Positions 15,190 through 23,146 of a stretch of DNA of 29,216 nt are shown one piece after another. The notes under the pieces were generated by a model. The model searched no databases, was not told the DNA's origin, and saw nothing but the letters and a program-made list of their open reading frames with translations. A program made the translations under genes and the position numbers. The stretch is from DASRYH01 sp035687245 (GTDB lineage: Bacteria > Actinomycetota > Coriobacteriia > Anaerosomatales > PHET01), in the NCBI GenBank assembly GCA_035687245.1, contig DASRYH010000052.1, forward strand, positions 1 to 29,216, given 5' to 3'. Position 1 is the first letter of the stretch, and the number at the start of each line of letters is the position of its first letter.

Positions 15190-16620
15190 ATGACACTCGA
15201 AACTGACTTCAACGCATTCGTCGAGCGCTATCCCGCCTACGCGGAGACGTCGCTGCTCGACAGGCTGCGCACAACCGACTTCGCCCGGCTCGACCGCGAC
15301 GGCGACGTCTACCTCGACTACACGGGCGGCGGCCTGTACGCCGACTCGCAGATCCGCGAGCACTACCGCATGCTCGCCGACGGCATCTTCGGCAATCCGC
15401 ACTCGCACAACCCGACATCGCTAGCCGCCACTGCGCTCGTAGAAGACGCGCGCGAGGCGGTACTCAGCTACTTCAACTCCGACCCCGCCGAATACGACGT
15501 CGTCTTCACCGCAAATGCGAGCGGCGCTCTCAAGCTCGTGGGCGAGGCGTACCCGTTCTGCCCCGGTGCCCGCTACCTGGTGAGCTACGACAACCACAAC
15601 TCCGTGAACGGAATCCGCGAGTTCGCGCGCCGTTGCGACGCGGAGGTCACCTACATCCCGGTGCGCAACCCTGACCTGCGGCTCGACGAGGACCTAGTGC
15701 GCCGAGGGTTGCAGTTGCTCGAGCCAGGCCGTCGTGGGCTGTTCGCCTACCCCGCCCAGTCGAACTTCAGCGGTGTGCAGCACTCGCTAGAGTGGATCGC
15801 CGAAGCGCAGGAGCTTGGCTGGGACGTACTGCTGGATTCGGCGGCGTTCGTGCCCACGAACCGCCTCAACTTGAGCTCGGTCAAGCCGGACTTCGTGCCA
15901 GTCTCGTTCTACAAGATGATGGGCTACCCCACCGGCGTCGGTGCCCTGATTGCGCGCCACGAGGCGCTCGCCAAGCTCGAGCGGCCGTGGTTCGCCGGCG
16001 GCACGATCACGCTCGCGTCGGTGGGCGCGTCGGTGCACCACCTCGCGGCCGGGCATACCGGCTTCGAGGACGGCACCGTCGACTACCTCGGACTGCCTGC
16101 TGTCGCTATCGGCCTGCGCTACCTCAGCAAGATCGGGATCGACACCGTTCACTCCCGCGTGGAGTCCCTCGCGTCATGGCTCCTCGCGCAGATGGCCGAT
16201 CTCCGGCACGACAACGGCGCGCCGCTCGTGCGCATCTTCGGCCCGGCTCGGATGGACCGTCGTGGGTCGACGATCGCCTTCTACCTGCTCGACCCCAGCG
16301 GTGCGGTCTTCGATGTCTACCGCATCGAATCGCTCGCCGGCGAGCAGCACATCTCTGTGCGCACGGGCTGCTTCTGCAATCCGGGCGACGGCGAAGTGGC
16401 GCACAACATCAGCGCTGATGAGATGGAGGGCTGCTTCGACGATGAGTGCGTGCCCGTCACGCTAATGGACTGTCAGCGCCTCATCCAAGATGCGACGGGC
16501 AAGGTACCCAACACGATTCGCGTCTCGCTGGGTATCGGCTCGAACTTCGCCGACGTGTGGCGATTCAGCGAGTTCATGGCGGGCTTTCGAAACGTCGACG
16601 CGCGGGCCATCTCCAAGTAG
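15190..16620 (+). CDS. Class V aminotransferase-fold PLP enzyme, molybdenum-cofactor-sulfurase-like
   Basis: A 476-residue PLP enzyme. The internal aldimine lysine is Lys242 in SFYKMMGYPTGVGAL. Upstream are YLDYTGGGLY near the N-terminus, FTANASGALKLVGE, DNHNSVNGIREFA and the DSAAFVPT cofactor-binding Asp region. Near the C-terminus RTGCFCNPGDGE contains Cys394 and Cys396. This layout is that of the NifS-like domain of molybdenum cofactor sulfurases and related cysteine-desulfurase-like proteins, where a cysteine in that loop carries persulfide. The MOSC domain of full MoCo sulfurases is absent, so it may work with a separate partner or have another role such as selenocysteine or cysteine lyase chemistry. 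No molybdoenzyme gene is visible in the window. The gene is monocistronic and convergent with the c-di-GMP enzyme gene, 35 bases apart. Confidence 0.85.
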   Translation: MTLETDFNAFVERYPAYAETSLLDRLRTTDFARLDRDGDVYLDYTGGGLYADSQIREHYRMLADGIFGNPHSHNPTSLAATALVEDAREAVLSYFNSDPAEYDVVFTANASGALKLVGEAYPFCPGARYLVSYDNHNSVNGIREFARRCDAEVTYIPVRNPDLRLDEDLVRRGLQLLEPGRRGLFAYPAQSNFSGVQHSLEWIAEAQELGWDVLLDSAAFVPTNRLNLSSVKPDFVPVSFYKMMGYPTGVGALIARHEALAKLERPWFAGGTITLASVGASVHHLAAGHTGFEDGTVDYLGLPAVAIGLRYLSKIGIDTVHSRVESLASWLLAQMADLRHDNGAPLVRIFGPARMDRRGSTIAFYLLDPSGAVFDVYRIESLAGEQHISVRTGCFCNPGDGEVAHNISADEMEGCFDDECVPVTLMDCQRLIQDATGKVPNTIRVSLGIGSNFADVWRFSEFMAGFRNVDARAISK

Positions 16621-16655
16621 GCCGAATCGGCGGCGTCACCCCGCGGTGCCACTCG

Positions 16656-19049
16656 CTAGATGCTGTCGGCGAGCCTCGTTGGCATAGGGCCGAGTTCGAA
16701 CGCGCACCTGCGCTTACCCGGCGGCGCCTTGGGGCCGATCCCGAAGCTCCCAAGTGCCTGCGGCTGCGAGATGACGTAGCCCTGTGCGAACTCGATACCC
16801 GCGGCCCGCACATGCGCGAGCGCTACTTCGTTTTCGACGTATTCGGCAACGGTCGTGATCTCAAGCCCCTTGCACATCTCGACAATCGCCTTGACGAAGT
16901 ACTGGTCGCCGCCGGAGCTGTCGAGGCCACGGATGAGGCCACCGTCGATCTTGAGCACATCGACGGGAAGGTGCTTGAGGTAGTGGAAGGATGCCGTGCC
17001 CGTCCCGAAGTCGTCGAGAGCGAAGCCGACGCCCAGCTCGCGGACGAACTCAGAGAAGCGCCGCGCGGCCTCAAGATCGGCGACAGCGGCGGTCTCGCGT
17101 ACTTCGACCGTCAGCTTCGAGACGTCTATGTCGTGGGCCGCAGCCTCGCTCAGAAGCGATGGTAGCGCGGCGTTGTGAAGCCCAGCCGCAGAGATGTTGA
17201 CGGTGAACCGAGTCTCACGATTCTGGGACCTCTCGTAGCCGATGAGTCCGAGCGCGGTGCGCAAGACCCAGGCGTCCAGCTGATCGATGAGCGCCGAGCT
17301 CTCAGCTGCAGCGATGAACGCGGTCGGCGAGATGAGGCGACCGTCGTCGTCGATCATTCGGAGCAGCAGTTCGTAGCTGCCGGGCTCACCCGTCTTGAGG
17401 TTCATGGTTGGCATCGCGAGCAGCGTGAACCGGTCGTCCCGAAGGGCTGCACTCACGCGGGCGGCCCAGGTGACGCGCTCGCTTAGCTCCCCGTGGCCTT
17501 CGGCAGAGTGCCGGTATACCTGGTTTCCGCCGGCGCTCTTGGCGTGGTACATCGCAACGTCGGCGTATGCCAGTAGCGCATCGGCGCTGGCTGCATCGTC
17601 GGGACACATCGCCACGCCAACGCTCACGTGGACCTGCAGCAGATGGCCGGCGATCTCATACTCGGCCCCGCTGATGCAGCCCACGATTCGCTCCGCGGCC
17701 AGCACCGCTTCACGCTCGTCCGCTTCTGGGATGAGGATGGCGAACTCGTCGCCGCCAATTCGCGCAACCGACGTATAGTCGCGCGACTCACGCTTAAGAG
17801 TCTCAGCCAGCAGCGCTAGCAGCTGGTCGCCGGCGGCATGCCCGAAGCTGTCGTTGATGTCCTTGAAGCGGTCGAGGTCAAACCACAGCACCGCGAAGCC
17901 ACGGCCGAAACGGCGATGCGCGGACAGCTGACGGTCCAGCTCCTGTTCGAAACGCCGACGGTTCGCCAACCCTGTGAGAACGTCGTGCTCGGCGAGGTAG
18001 CGCGCCTCGGTCTGGGCGTCATGCAGCGACGAGAGCATGTCATTGACGCCCTTGGCGACCACGGTGATCTCATCGTCGCCGTTCACGTGCACTCGCACAT
18101 CCGTCGCCCGGCGCTCAGCGATCGCCTGGACCTCGGTGCCGAGTCTGCTCAGCCGCCTCAGAACCGTGTGATCGATCGTCAAGACCAGCGCGATGAGCAT
18201 GAGCGTCACCGCGAGGATGCTGTAGATAATGACGAGCTTGGTGCTCTGTTCGACAAGAACGCGGGTGGTGCGAGGCTGGGTGATCGTCACGACCGCGACG
18301 GGCGTGCCGTCGATACCCTTGAGCGCATGCTGTCCTTGAATAGACTCGCCGCCGAAGTGGCGCGTCAGGAAGCCCACGTTTGCGTCTGGCCGGTGCCAGC
18401 CAGCGCCCGCGGCATTAGTCGCAATCGGTGTGATCTGGACCTTCTCGCCAACGATCGCGCTGACCTGCCGGCCCTGCTCGGAGCGGACGAACCGACCGAT
18501 CACGAAGGTTCCGCGAGCAGGGCCTGATCCGTCGGAGCGCAAGATCGGTCGCGTGGCGATGAGCGCCGGCTTGTCACCCGGTGCGACCAGTCCGGAGATT
18601 GCAGCGCTCTTGGCGCTGACCCGAGCCAACCCCTGCTTGTTGACGAGGTAGTCAAGCATGTCGGGGTCGAGGTTCTCGATGCTCTGCCCCGACTTGCCGG
18701 CCTGAATCGCCGAGACCGGTGTGCCGTCCTGGTCGATGAAGAGCATGAAGTCGACGCCCAGCGCCCCCAGCGCGGTTCCACTTAGGTTGCTGCGAATGAA
18801 GCTCTCGTTGTGGTCGGCCATGTAGCCGTAGCTGTCGTCCCAGGTAGCCCAGTCCTTGCTAGTGCGGACGAGCTGACCGGTTTCGACCTTGATCGCCGAA
18901 TCGACCCGCGACAGGGTCGACTGAACCTCGAGCGCTTCGCGCGTCTCGACGGCGTGGGAGACTATGGACGAACCCACCGCGTATGTGACCGCCGCCATGA
19001 ACAAGACGACGACAGACAGAACGACGATGACTCGAGCTCTGAGGCCCAT
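16656..19049 (-). CDS. CHASE4-HAMP-GGDEF-EAL cyclic-di-GMP enzyme
   Basis: A 797-residue membrane signalling protein. A first membrane helix at about residues 7-29 is followed by an extracytoplasmic CHASE4-like sensor at about 35-190 (SKDWATWDDSYGYM is its hallmark), a second helix at about 270-291 and a HAMP linker at about 292-345. A diguanylate cyclase domain at about 355-515 has an intact GGDEF near 431 and FDLDRFKDINDSFGH. A phosphodiesterase domain at about 540-780 has ELLLR in place of EALLR, plus the metal and catalytic motifs FTVNIS, VEVRETA, LDDFGTG, LKIDG, TVAEYVEN and QGY. Both catalytic sets look mostly intact, so it could make or break cyclic-di-GMP depending on the sensed signal. 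The ATG at 19049 directly precedes the first helix. It is transcribed alone, with a 138-base gap on its upstream side. Confidence 0.93.
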   Translation of the reverse strand: MGLRARVIVVLSVVVLFMAAVTYAVGSSIVSHAVETREALEVQSTLSRVDSAIKVETGQLVRTSKDWATWDDSYGYMADHNESFIRSNLSGTALGALGVDFMLFIDQDGTPVSAIQAGKSGQSIENLDPDMLDYLVNKQGLARVSAKSAAISGLVAPGDKPALIATRPILRSDGSGPARGTFVIGRFVRSEQGRQVSAIVGEKVQITPIATNAAGAGWHRPDANVGFLTRHFGGESIQGQHALKGIDGTPVAVVTITQPRTTRVLVEQSTKLVIIYSILAVTLMLIALVLTIDHTVLRRLSRLGTEVQAIAERRATDVRVHVNGDDEITVVAKGVNDMLSSLHDAQTEARYLAEHDVLTGLANRRRFEQELDRQLSAHRRFGRGFAVLWFDLDRFKDINDSFGHAAGDQLLALLAETLKRESRDYTSVARIGGDEFAILIPEADEREAVLAAERIVGCISGAEYEIAGHLLQVHVSVGVAMCPDDAASADALLAYADVAMYHAKSAGGNQVYRHSAEGHGELSERVTWAARVSAALRDDRFTLLAMPTMNLKTGEPGSYELLLRMIDDDGRLISPTAFIAAAESSALIDQLDAWVLRTALGLIGYERSQNRETRFTVNISAAGLHNAALPSLLSEAAAHDIDVSKLTVEVRETAAVADLEAARRFSEFVRELGVGFALDDFGTGTASFHYLKHLPVDVLKIDGGLIRGLDSSGGDQYFVKAIVEMCKGLEITTVAEYVENEVALAHVRAAGIEFAQGYVISQPQALGSFGIGPKAPPGKRRCAFELGPMPTRLADSI

Positions 19050-19187
19050 GGAAGTTCCCGATCAATGTGAGTGGCCCGCCTACACACATTCAATCGGCTT
19101 TTAGCTGCGGTGACTTGAACTCGCAACGGTCACATGCCGCCCGTCATGCCAGTCGGCAGACCCTGCTCACCTGTCCGTTTTGACGCT

Positions 19188-20954
19188 CTAGTTGCCGCCA
19201 CTTCCCTGCACTGCGCATTCGTTGTCGGTCGCGTCCGGATCGGCCCCTTCGGCGTCACTGGCAAAGACCTTCACGTCGATGCGCCCGAGCTGCTCTGCGG
19301 CGATCTCTCTGAGCTTGTACTTCTGGATCTTTCCGGAGGCGGTCTGAGGGAACTCGTCGATGAAGAAGACGTGCTTGGGGCACTTATAGCGGGCGAGTCG
19401 GGCGCGCGTGAACTCTTGCACATCGCTCTCAGTGATCTCCGAGCCCTCGAAGCGCTTGATGAAGGCACCGACGACCTCGCCGTACTTGGCGTCGGGCACG
19501 CCTACGACCTGGACGTCTTTGACGCCAGGCATCGTGTAGAGGAACTCCTCGATCTCGCGCGGATAGATGTTCTCGCCGCCGCGGATGATCATGTCCTTGA
19601 TTCGGCCAGTAATGCGGTAGTAGCCATGCTCGTCGATAGTGCCCAAGTCACCTGAGTGCAGATAGCCATCAGCATCGATAGCGGCGGCGGTCGCCTCGGG
19701 CATCCCGTAGTAGCCCTTCATGACGTTGTAACCGCGGCAGCACAGCTCGCCCGGGACGCCTGGGGGGCAGTCCTCGCCGGTCTCGGGGTCGACAACGCGC
19801 ACCTCGACCTGGTCGTGCTTGCGCCCGACCGTCTCGCACTTGCGCTCAAGCGTGTCATCGACGGTCGTCTGCGTGAAGACGGGTGAGGTCTCGGTCAGGC
19901 CGTAGCAGATCGTCATCTCAGAGGCGTGCATGCGGTCGATTACCTGCTTCATCGTCTCGACCGGGCACGGCGAGCCCGCCATGATGCCCGTCCGCAGCGA
20001 CGTCAGGTCAAACATGTCGAACATCGGGTGATCCAGTTCGGCGATGAACATCGTCGGCACGCCATAGAGTGCGGTCGCCTTCTCCTTCTGGATGGCAGCG
20101 AGCACAAGCAGCGGATCGAACTGCTCGACGCCGACGATAGCCGACCCGTGAGTGAGAACCGCCAGCACGCCCAGCACGCACCCGAAACAGTGGAAGTAGG
20201 GCACCGGCAGACAGACGCGGTCCGCAGTCGTGAGCTTCTGACGCTCGCCGATGTAGAAGCCGTTGTTGAGGATGTTTCGGCTGGTGAGCATGACGCCCTT
20301 GGGAAAACCGGTCGTCCCCGACGTGTACTGCATGTTGATGGTGGAGTTCTGGTCGAACTTCTCGGTGCACGCCATAAGCTCGTCGTCAGGCATGTGCTCG
20401 CCCAGAAGCAGCAGCTCAGGGACGGTGTAGAAGCCGCGATGCTTCTCCGGGCCCATGTAGATGAGGCTCTTGAGGCGCGGGAACTCCTTCGAGTCGAGGT
20501 GCCCGCGCTGCTGCGTGGCCGCCTCAGGCACGAGTTCGCGCACGATCTGGACGTAGTCAACATCGCGGAAGGTGTCGATGATGACGAGCGCCTTCATATC
20601 CGACTGCTTCATGACGTAAGCGAGCTCGTGACTCTTGTAGACCGGGTTCACGGTGACGAGCACGACGCCGATCTTCGCGGTCGCGAACATGAACGTCAGC
20701 CAGTCGGGCACGTTGCGCGCCCAGACCCCGAGGTGGTCGCCCGGCTCGAAGCCGATCGCGAGAAGTCCCTTTGCGAGGCGGTCGGTGCGCTCGTCGAAGT
20801 CCTTGTACGTCCAGCGCAGGTCGCGGTCCGGGTAGACGATGAAGTCGTTGTCGGGCAGTTCGGCGGCCTTGTTGCGGAAGTACTGGCCGATCGTGAGTTC
20901 GGTATGGAGCACAACACCGGGCACGTCGTAGGTGGCGTGAGAGGTCTCAGACAT
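19188..20954 (-). CDS. AMP-forming acyl-CoA synthetase (FadD-like)
   Basis: A 588-residue member of the ANL adenylating enzyme family. The core motifs are YTSGTTGFPKGVML near residues 208-221 (phosphate loop), YGLTETSP, the SGDLG and GRIKDMIIRGGENIYP hinge, and the C-terminal SGKIQKYKLR with the catalytic lysine. These enzymes activate a carboxylic acid with ATP and load it on CoA. The chain length or aromatic nature of the acid cannot be told from the sequence. A tail of about 25 residues after the usual end is acidic and Gly-rich. It begins ten bases after the XRE-cupin regulator gene and is probably co-transcribed with it, suggesting that the regulator senses the acid or its CoA ester. No beta-oxidation genes are adjacent. 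No promoter is evident between the two genes. Confidence 0.93.
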   Translation of the reverse strand: MSETSHATYDVPGVVLHTELTIGQYFRNKAAELPDNDFIVYPDRDLRWTYKDFDERTDRLAKGLLAIGFEPGDHLGVWARNVPDWLTFMFATAKIGVVLVTVNPVYKSHELAYVMKQSDMKALVIIDTFRDVDYVQIVRELVPEAATQQRGHLDSKEFPRLKSLIYMGPEKHRGFYTVPELLLLGEHMPDDELMACTEKFDQNSTINMQYTSGTTGFPKGVMLTSRNILNNGFYIGERQKLTTADRVCLPVPYFHCFGCVLGVLAVLTHGSAIVGVEQFDPLLVLAAIQKEKATALYGVPTMFIAELDHPMFDMFDLTSLRTGIMAGSPCPVETMKQVIDRMHASEMTICYGLTETSPVFTQTTVDDTLERKCETVGRKHDQVEVRVVDPETGEDCPPGVPGELCCRGYNVMKGYYGMPEATAAAIDADGYLHSGDLGTIDEHGYYRITGRIKDMIIRGGENIYPREIEEFLYTMPGVKDVQVVGVPDAKYGEVVGAFIKRFEGSEITESDVQEFTRARLARYKCPKHVFFIDEFPQTASGKIQKYKLREIAAEQLGRIDVKVFASDAEGADPDATDNECAVQGSGGN

Positions 20955-20964
20955 CTGTCGCTCC

Positions 20965-21537
20965 CTAGTACGGTGCGTAGACGACGGCGAGGAAGCGGGC
21001 GGGTGTGGGGCTACCCGCGCGGACCTCGTGCGGCACGATCGAGTCGTAGTAGATGCTGTCGCCGGGCTCGAGGCGGTAGACCTCTTTGCCGTACTCGATC
21101 TCGACGACGCCGTCGATCACGAAGATGAACTCCTCACCCTCGTGCGTGGAGAGATGGCCGTCGGCCGAACCTGGGTGCGCATCGATGAGGAAGGGCTCCA
21201 TGTGCTTTGAGGCCTTGTCGCCGGCGAGCGAGGCGAAGTCGAGTGCGCCGGCCTCGCCACCGGTGCCCGCACCCTTGAAGCGCGTGACGGTGGCTGCGTC
21301 GCCCTTGCGGGTGACGACCGGACCCATGCTCTGCTCGTCGTCGAGCAGTGTGCCGAGACGGACGCCCAGCGCGCGAGTGATCTTGATGAGCGGAGCGAGC
21401 GACGGCGCGAGTGCGCCGGCCTCAAGGCTCTCGATGGTGGCTGCGTCACAGTCGCAGCGTTCGGCGAGCTCAGCCACGGACAGGCCGTGCGACTCGCGCA
21501 GAGTAGCGATCTTCGAACCGATGTTACCTTCGGCCAT
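20965..21537 (-). CDS. XRE-family regulator with C-terminal cupin sensor domain
   Basis: A 190-residue protein. An N-terminal XRE helix-turn-helix spans about residues 5-62 (ATLRESHGLSVAELAERC, ESLEAGALAPSLAPLIKI). A cupin_2 barrel spans about residues 105-185, with the motif region LSTHEGEEFIFVIDGVVEIEYGK cut by a turn and LEPGDSIYYDSIVPHEV. Such proteins are small-molecule-sensing repressors or activators. The two in-frame ATGs at 21546 and 21537 differ by three residues; 21537 has AAGGG at the better distance. It lies directly before the acyl-CoA synthetase gene, so the ligand may be that enzyme's substrate or product. Three AGCGCAAGGG repeats sit in the 90 bases just upstream and are likely targets for autoregulation. 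Confidence 0.92.
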   Translation of the reverse strand: MAEGNIGSKIATLRESHGLSVAELAERCDCDAATIESLEAGALAPSLAPLIKITRALGVRLGTLLDDEQSMGPVVTRKGDAATVTRFKGAGTGGEAGALDFASLAGDKASKHMEPFLIDAHPGSADGHLSTHEGEEFIFVIDGVVEIEYGKEVYRLEPGDSIYYDSIVPHEVRAGSPTPARFLAVVYAPY

Positions 21538-21552
21538 GAGGACCATCCCTTC

Positions 21553-21610
21553 CCCTTGCGCTGCTATGCGGCGCCCCTTGCGCTATTCGGCTGCGAGTAT
21601 CCCTTGCGCT
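21553..21610 (-). promoter_or_regulatory. Three AGCGCAAGGG direct repeats upstream of the XRE-cupin gene
   Basis: On the minus strand AGCGCAAGGG occurs at 21610-21601, 21584-21575 and 21562-21553, with starts 26 and 22 bases apart, about two to two and a half helical turns. The copies lie between the stop of the small acidic gene and the regulator's ATG. This is the expected place for operator sites of the encoded XRE-cupin protein. The copy nearest the gene also overlaps its ribosome-site region. Confidence 0.55.
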
Positions 21611-21629
21611 GAAGCGAGCAGCTAAAGTG

Positions 21630-21851
21630 CTAGCCCTCGCCGTCGATGCGATCGATGAACTCTTCGGTCTCGGCTTCGGCCATCTCGCGCTCGGCGCTGA
21701 CGATGTCGCCGCCCTGCCCCGACAGCATCGATCCGACCTCAACAGCAAAACCGACGGCCTTGGCGGCACCGTCGCGTAGGTTCTCTTTCAGCGTGCGCTC
21801 GTCGCCCTCTTCTTCTGCCGAAGGCTCGGTGGGGTTCTTCTCGTCGGACAT
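21630..21851 (-). CDS. Small acidic protein, unknown function
   Basis: A 73-residue, strongly acidic protein (many Glu and Asp) with no family I recognise. A central segment AAKAVGFAVEVGSML is mildly hydrophobic but flanked by charges and too short for a clear membrane helix. The C-terminal half (SAEREMAEAETEEFIDRI) looks helical. The start is supported by a GGAGGTAG site five to ten bases before the ATG and by a TAGAAT -10-like box at 21892-21887, which would give a leader of about 30 bases. Longer readings in the same frame run into Arg-rich shadow sequence and lack a ribosome site. It precedes the XRE-cupin gene on the same strand, with 92 bases between them. Confidence 0.7.
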   Translation of the reverse strand: MSDEKNPTEPSAEEEGDERTLKENLRDGAAKAVGFAVEVGSMLSGQGGDIVSAEREMAEAETEEFIDRIDGEG

Positions 21852-22015
21852 GACTACCTCCACATTGCGTGCGGACTGTGAGGCGAATTCTACGTTATCG
21901 CGCGCAAACGAGCGGAGCACAGTCGCGGACGGTGTTCGGCGCGGTGTCTTCGGTGTGCGGCGATGGCGGCGGCGACGTCTACTGAGGTGTCCGCGTCGAC
22001 GACTCCGAGCAGCTG

Positions 22016-22648
22016 CTAGGCACCGAGTGCCGTGCGTACCAGCGAGAACGCGACCGAGAACATCACGAGCGCGATGGCTGCGTCGAGGATGCGCCAGGCG
22101 ATGGGCCGCGCGAAGAGAGGCGCGAGGAAACGCGCGCCGAATGCGAGCGAGAAGAACCACGTGAACGACGCCGCCATTGCACCCAGCGCGAACGAGACGC
22201 GTGCCGCGGGCGGGTACTGCACGGCGACGCTGCCCACCAGCACGATCGTATCGAGGTAGACGTGCGGGTTGAGCAGGCTCACCGCAAGAGTCGCCGAAAG
22301 CACCGCGGCCAGCGTCTGCGTCGTCGCAGGCTCTCCGCCTCCGGCTTCAAGCGACTCGCTCTTGAAGGCCGAGCGCAGCGACAGCACGCCGTAGACGGCG
22401 AGGAAGGCCGCACCGGCCCAGGCTGCGACCGCGACGGCCTGCGGATAGCGGCCGACCACGCCGCCGAAGCCCGCGACCCCCACCGTGATGAGCGTGGCGT
22501 CGATGAGCGCGCACGTGAGCGCGACTGAGAAGACGTGACTGCGCCGCAGCCCCTGGCGCAAGACGAGCGCGTTCTGCGCACCGATCGCGATGATGAGGCC
22601 CGCCATCAGCACGAATGCGGCTACGGCAGCAGCAGCCGAGAAGGTCAC
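22016..22648 (-). CDS. LysE/ArgO-family amino acid exporter
   Basis: A 210-residue membrane protein with about six helices. The family signature is at the N-terminus: GLIIAIGAQNALVLRQGLRR, followed by the acidic CALIDATLITVGVAGFGGV. SLLNPHVYLDTIVLVGSVA is the conserved fifth-helix region. LysE and ArgO export lysine, arginine or analogues such as canavanine, driven by the proton gradient. The start is a GTG at 22648 with AAGGGGAG at good spacing, and it overlaps the stop of the UPF0178 gene (GTGA), so the two are translationally coupled. No lysine-responsive regulator gene is adjacent. Upstream readings in this frame to 23086 are shadow sequence inside the UPF0178 gene. Confidence 0.92.
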   Translation of the reverse strand: MTFSAAAAVAAFVLMAGLIIAIGAQNALVLRQGLRRSHVFSVALTCALIDATLITVGVAGFGGVVGRYPQAVAVAAWAGAAFLAVYGVLSLRSAFKSESLEAGGGEPATTQTLAAVLSATLAVSLLNPHVYLDTIVLVGSVAVQYPPAARVSFALGAMAASFTWFFSLAFGARFLAPLFARPIAWRILDAAIALVMFSVAFSLVRTALGA

Positions 22649-23115
22649 GAGGTCTCCCCTTCGGCAAATACGTCGGTGATCAGGCGGTCCAGCGAGAACT
22701 CGAAGTGCTCGCGGTCGTCTTCGTCGAACTTCGAAGGGCCCTTGTGGCGACCGCCGGAGCGGCGGTGCACGGCTTCGGCATGCCGGACTTCCATCTCCAT
22801 GTCGATGGTGACCGGCGTGTGAACGCGGCCGCGCGGGCTGATCGCGCGAGCGCCCCTGCCCAGCACCATCGCGGCAAGACCGATGTCTTGAGTCACCACG
22901 ATGTCGCGCGGCTGGAGGTTCTCGATGATCGCGAAGTCTGCGGCGTCGCGTCCGCCCGACACCGAGATCGCCTCGACGCCGTCGCGCGATGCGTAGCGCT
23001 CGAGGTTCTGCGTGGCGTTGGCCACCATCACGACCGGCACCTTTCGGCGGCGGGCGATGGTGAGCGCCTCGCGAGTCACGGGGCAAGCATCTGCGTCGAT
23101 GTAGAGCGTCGTCAT
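22645..23115 (-). CDS. UPF0178 (YaiI/DUF188) family protein
   Basis: A 156-residue protein. It has the conserved family opening YIDADACPVTREAL, then VPVVMVAN, SGGRDAADFAI, RDIVVTQDIGLAAMVLGRGA and the basic segment RRSGGRHKGPSKFDEDDREHFE. The acidic residues and fold place it with PIN-like nuclease relatives, but no activity has been assigned with confidence. The length matches the usual 145-160 residues. It is the first gene of a two-gene unit with the LysE exporter, which begins within its stop codon. A 31-base gap separates it from the aldo/keto reductase gene upstream, so all three may share a transcript. Confidence 0.92.
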   Translation of the reverse strand: MTTLYIDADACPVTREALTIARRRKVPVVMVANATQNLERYASRDGVEAISVSGGRDAADFAIIENLQPRDIVVTQDIGLAAMVLGRGARAISPRGRVHTPVTIDMEMEVRHAEAVHRRSGGRHKGPSKFDEDDREHFEFSLDRLITDVFAEGETS

Positions 23116-23146
23116 GTGTTTCAGTGTAGCGGGAGGCGCGAGCGCG

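Noticed and set aside
17340..17400. Inactive EAL domain because EAL reads ELL
   Set aside because: The metal-binding glutamate is retained and the other catalytic motifs (NIS, E.RE, DDFG, LKID, AE.VE, QGY) look intact, so loss of activity cannot be claimed.
19050..19187. tRNA or small RNA in the gap between the c-di-GMP enzyme and acyl-CoA ligase genes
   Set aside because: No cloverleaf arms, TTCRANNC-type loop or paired acceptor stem were found, and no strong hairpin.
19926..21128. Plus-strand frame of 400 residues opposite the acyl-CoA ligase
   Set aside because: It is antisense to intact ANL motifs, is rich in Arg, His, Glu and Val, and has no domain.
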